A stretch of DNA of 16,795 bases from assembly GCA_023227695.1 (NCBI GenBank), contig JALNVE010000031.1:1-16795 (forward strand), in the 5' to 3' direction. Under the pieces are notes generated by a model. It worked only from the letters and a program-made list of their open reading frames with translations. It made no database searches and was not told where the DNA came from. Shown here in pieces: positions 14,035-16,795 of this stretch (the stretch's first letter is position 1; each line of letters opens with the position of its first letter). Source of the DNA: Paludibacteraceae bacterium. GTDB taxonomy: Bacteria; Bacteroidota; Bacteroidia; Bacteroidales; Paludibacteraceae. The translations under genes and the position numbers were made by a program.

Positions 14035-16347
14035 ATGGGCATTTTGAAAAATCGGGTTGATTTAATTCTTTTTTTATTGATAGCATGGATCTTGTCTTCA
14101 TGCTCATCTACTCGTTATGTCCCAGAAGGCAGCTATATGTTGGATAAGGTTGAGTTTGTCTCTGATAATAAAGATTTTGCAGAGACTGAGTTGAAAACCT
14201 ATCTTCGTCAGGAACCGAACTTCAAAGTTTTTGGTTTGTATAAGCTATATCTTTCATTGTATAACATGTCAGGAAAGGATTCGACCAAATGGAGAAATAG
14301 ACAGTTTCGTAAAATTGGAGAACCTCCTGTGATTTACGAACCTTATTTGACGGAAAAATCAGAATCGGAATTAGAGAAGTTTTTACAGACAAAGGGTTAT
14401 ATAAACGCAAAAGTGAAAGCTTGGCCTGAGTATAAACACAATAAGAAGGTAAAACTGACCTATTATCTTAAGACGAATGAGCCTTATAAGGTGAGGAATG
14501 TTTCATATAATTTTTCTGCAGATCCTCAGATTGATTCTATTTATTCTGAATTTGGACAGAAAGAATCTTTGTTAAAACAGGGAATGCTTTTCGATACGGA
14601 CGTTTTGGATGATGAACGTGAACGTATCGACCAAATGTTGAAACGTAGGGGTTATTACTATTTCAATAAGGATTATCTCTCTTATACGGCTGATAGTACA
14701 TGGGGAACCCATGAGGTGGACATTTGCCTTAATCTGAAGCCTTATATGGTTACGTTGCCTGATGGTTCGGTAGAGGAGAGTCATCACCATAAATATACCA
14801 TCAGAAATGTGAATGTCCTCACATTGAAAGATTCGAGGTCTGTATATAATCCTTCAACACAATATGATACGTTGAAGTTTAGGCCATCAATGAATATTTT
14901 GTACGAAGATAGGCCTCTTTTCCGACCAAAGGTTTTGGATGATGAGGTCCGAATTTATCCAGGTCTGCCTTATAGTAGTTTCTTTGTCGATAGGACCTAT
15001 TCTCATCTTAATTCGTTGGGTGCGGTAAGATCCACGAATATTCAGTTTGTGAACCTTCTGAACGATGAGGATCAGTTGGATTGTTTCGTGCTGATCAGTC
15101 CTGCTAAGTCTCAGTCTTTCTCTCTTGATTTGGAGGGTACCAACTCTTGGGGTGATTTGGGATTTGCATTAAACGGAGGTTATCAGCATAAAAATGTTTT
15201 CAGAGGTTCGGAGCTTTTAAGTCTGAAAGGACGATATGCTCAGGAGGCTTATTCTGGAATTACAAATATCTTGAGTGAACATACGATGGATGTAGGTGGA
15301 GAGTTGAGTTTGAACTTTCCTCGTTTCATGCTCCCATTTGTTAATAGGAGTTTCAGACAAAGAATTAATGCTCAGACAGAGTTTAGCTTGGGAGCAAATT
15401 ATCAGACGCGCCCCAATACATACGAAAAGACTTCTTCGACTTTAGCTATGCGTTATCTTTGGAACATGCGTAGATATTACAGATACTGCTTTGATGTTGT
15501 CGATTTGAACTATGTCAACATTAATACGCATCCTGATTTTGACGCGCTGTACAGTGCACCGAAATATTCTGTTTTGCGTGATAGTTACTCGGATCACTTC
15601 ATCTTGAGTTCTGGTTTCTCTGTGGTTTATGATAATCAACAAAACCAGAAAGCTCTTCATAAGACCTATTTCAAGTTTGCGTTCGAGAGTGCAGGTAATC
15701 TGCTTTATGGCGTGAATAAACTGACGAATGAGTCAACCAATGAAGATGGTTATTATGAGATTGCTGGAATAACTTATTCTCAATATGCAAAAGCCGAGAT
15801 AAGCATTTCCGAAAACAAGTACATAGACCGAAAAAACAGGATTGTTTATCATTTGGGATTCGGAATAGCCTATCCATACGGAAACGCTCAGATCGTTCCT
15901 TTTGAGAAGCGTTTTTTTAGTGGAGGTGCTAATAGTGTGAGGGGTTGGTCTGTCCGTACCTTGGGCCCTGGAAGTTACTTTTCCGATGATAAAGATGATT
16001 TCGTAAAGCAATCTGGTGATATAAAGTTAGACCTGAATATAGAGTATCGTTCCAAGTTGTTCTGGAAAATTGAGATGGCAGCCTTTGTTGATGCCGGAAA
16101 TGTTTGGACCATTCGTGAATATGAATCACAATCTAAGGGTTATTTCCGGTTTGATAAGTTTTACAATGAAATAGCATTGGCATACGGATTGGGCTTGCGT
16201 TTTGATTTTAACTTTTTCTTGCTACGTTTTGATCTTGGAGTAAAGGCGTATGATCCATCTTTGCCTCAAGGTGAATGCTGGAGATTTGAAGGTTTGAACT
16301 GGTCTGACGACTTTGCATTCCATTTTGCTATTGGTTATCCGTTCTAA
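14035..16347 (+). CDS. tamL: TamL-type outer-membrane assembly lipoprotein (BamA/TamA family)
   Basis: A 770-residue Omp85-superfamily protein. The N-terminal signal ends in lipobox LSSC with the acylated cysteine at residue 23, so the barrel protein is also lipid-anchored, the trait that sets TamL of Bacteroidetes apart from TamA. Residues about 30-360 form periplasmic POTRA-like repeats (for example YVPEGSYMLDKVEFVSDN at the start). Residues about 360-770 form the beta-barrel, rich in alternating aromatic strands, with VRGW at 635-638 in the conserved barrel-plugging loop and a terminal phenylalanine in AIGYPF as beta-signal. TamL works with TamB in outer-membrane assembly or lipid transport. 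No tamB is adjacent in this window; a tRNA gene follows instead. BamA itself is unlikely because BamA is not a lipoprotein of this type. Confidence 0.87.
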   Translation: MGILKNRVDLILFLLIAWILSSCSSTRYVPEGSYMLDKVEFVSDNKDFAETELKTYLRQEPNFKVFGLYKLYLSLYNMSGKDSTKWRNRQFRKIGEPPVIYEPYLTEKSESELEKFLQTKGYINAKVKAWPEYKHNKKVKLTYYLKTNEPYKVRNVSYNFSADPQIDSIYSEFGQKESLLKQGMLFDTDVLDDERERIDQMLKRRGYYYFNKDYLSYTADSTWGTHEVDICLNLKPYMVTLPDGSVEESHHHKYTIRNVNVLTLKDSRSVYNPSTQYDTLKFRPSMNILYEDRPLFRPKVLDDEVRIYPGLPYSSFFVDRTYSHLNSLGAVRSTNIQFVNLLNDEDQLDCFVLISPAKSQSFSLDLEGTNSWGDLGFALNGGYQHKNVFRGSELLSLKGRYAQEAYSGITNILSEHTMDVGGELSLNFPRFMLPFVNRSFRQRINAQTEFSLGANYQTRPNTYEKTSSTLAMRYLWNMRRYYRYCFDVVDLNYVNINTHPDFDALYSAPKYSVLRDSYSDHFILSSGFSVVYDNQQNQKALHKTYFKFAFESAGNLLYGVNKLTNESTNEDGYYEIAGITYSQYAKAEISISENKYIDRKNRIVYHLGFGIAYPYGNAQIVPFEKRFFSGGANSVRGWSVRTLGPGSYFSDDKDDFVKQSGDIKLDLNIEYRSKLFWKIEMAAFVDAGNVWTIREYESQSKGYFRFDKFYNEIALAYGLGLRFDFNFFLLRFDLGVKAYDPSLPQGECWRFEGLNWSDDFAFHFAIGYPF

Positions 16348-16486
16348 TGTAAAAAACAGGAATAAGCTAATTCATCTCGATTATAAAGATTTGCTTGAAT
16401 AATAGATTGTTAAGAAACTAGATTGAGCTAATTGAACAAAAAAGACAATTTTTTAAGGTAATAGGTTAATTTTTTGCCTTTAGGAC

Positions 16487-16517
16487 TTGCAAAAGAGCGG
16501 ATATAGCTATACCTTTG
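16487..16517 (+). promoter_or_regulatory. Promoter of tRNA-Arg
   Basis: TTG at 16487-16489, 20 bases, then TACCTTTG at 16510-16517. A complete Bacteroidetes housekeeping promoter whose predicted start near 16524 lies about 11 bases before the mature tRNA. Confidence 0.8.
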
Positions 16518-16534
16518 CAGTCACAAATGAGGAT

Positions 16535-16608
16535 GGTCGGGTAGCTCAGCTGGATAGAGCAACAGCCTTCTAAGCTGTGGGTCATGGGTTCGAATCCCAT
16601 CTCGATCA
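16535..16608 (+). tRNA. tRNA-Arg (anticodon TCT)
   Basis: Full cloverleaf of 74 bases. The acceptor stem is GGTCGGG with CTCGATC, including two G-U pairs. The D-arm is GCTC/GAGC, the anticodon stem ACAGC/GCTGT encloses loop CTTCTAA, and the T-arm is ATGGG-TTCGAAT-CCCAT. Loop positions 34-36 are TCT, which reads AGA/AGG arginine codons. The discriminator base is A, and the 3' CCA is not encoded (CAC follows), so it must be added after transcription. Confidence 0.97.
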
Positions 16609-16614
16609 CACATT

Positions 16615-16646
16615 AAAAAAGACAGATATTTATATCTGTCTTTTTT
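16615..16646. terminator. Terminator of tRNA-Arg
   Basis: A perfect 14-base-pair stem: 16615-16628 (AAAAAAGACAGATA) pairs with 16633-16646 around loop TTTA. The A-run and T-run flanks make it usable in either direction. Confidence 0.92.
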
Positions 16647-16795
16647 GTTTTTAGGAGGCTTGTTTTGTTTTAATTTTGGATCAGCGGATAGGTGGGGTTG
16701 GTACAAGGACAAGAATCCCCAGATTCAAGAATAAAGTTTGGCAAGCCTGTACATGAAAAACTTCACGTCTGCCACGCCCCTGAACTGTGTTCGGA
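16647..16795. other. Right-hand end, no supported gene
   Basis: A TAATTTTG element at 16671-16678 matches the -7 consensus, with a TTG 23 bases upstream, slightly too far. On the minus strand a frame enters from beyond 16795 and stops at 16725-16727, reading 22 residues that end VKFFMYRLAKLYS. On the plus strand an ATG at 16753 starts a 14-residue frame open to the edge. None is enough to call a gene. Confidence 0.4.

Noticed and set aside
16521..16712. A 63-residue minus-strand frame containing GIRTHDPQLRRLLLYPAEL
   Set aside because: It is the antisense reading of the tRNA gene, a well-known spurious protein that is repeatedly mis-annotated.

Overview
This is a stretch of Bacteroidetes chromosome, most likely order Bacteroidales. 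I cannot name the genus. Four intergenic regions carry the Bacteroidetes-type promoter (TTG, 19-21 bases, TAnnTTTG), upstream of tig, recQ, the glucosaminidase gene and the tRNA. Shine-Dalgarno sequences are weak or absent before most starts. The gene content (TamL-type lipoprotein porin, Cbp1-like coiled-coil lipoprotein, tig-clpP-clpX-recQ order) also fits this group. Nothing marks a mobile element, prophage or CRISPR array. The window is essentially housekeeping and envelope genes.

Layout. Positions 1-1249 (minus) hold the first codons of a probable prmC, overlapped by four bases by an AI-2E family membrane protein gene that would be transcribed first. Positions 1612-3267 (plus) hold an unrecognised acidic 308-residue protein and rsmI, probably one transcript. 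Positions 3449-4358 hold a coiled-coil lipoprotein of the Cbp1 type with its own strong terminator. Positions 4525-6100 are a complete tig unit: promoter, 115-base leader, gene and terminator. After a 490-base intergenic stretch with several hairpins come clpP and clpX (a degradation machine and its unfoldase), then recQ under its own promoter. Three terminator hairpins follow genes 3449, tig and recQ.

Positions 10835-12430: cdd (minus) converges on recQ, and between them lies a palindromic region rich in CGTTATTCG-like words. A secreted glucosaminidase gene diverges from cdd and converges with glmM (minus), the two sharing a 24-base-pair inverted repeat. Positions 13822-16347: tamL diverges from glmM. 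The window closes with tRNA-Arg (TCT), its promoter and terminator, and 150 bases with no gene I can support.

Functions group loosely: protein folding and turnover (tig, clpP, clpX), translation and rRNA modification (rsmI, probable prmC, tRNA), DNA repair (recQ), nucleoside salvage (cdd), and envelope building (glmM for UDP-GlcNAc supply, glucosaminidase for wall remodelling, TamL for outer-membrane assembly). I found no clearly new system. The best candidates for follow-up are the hairpin cluster before clpP, the recQ/cdd palindrome, the unknown acidic protein and the Cbp1-like lipoprotein.
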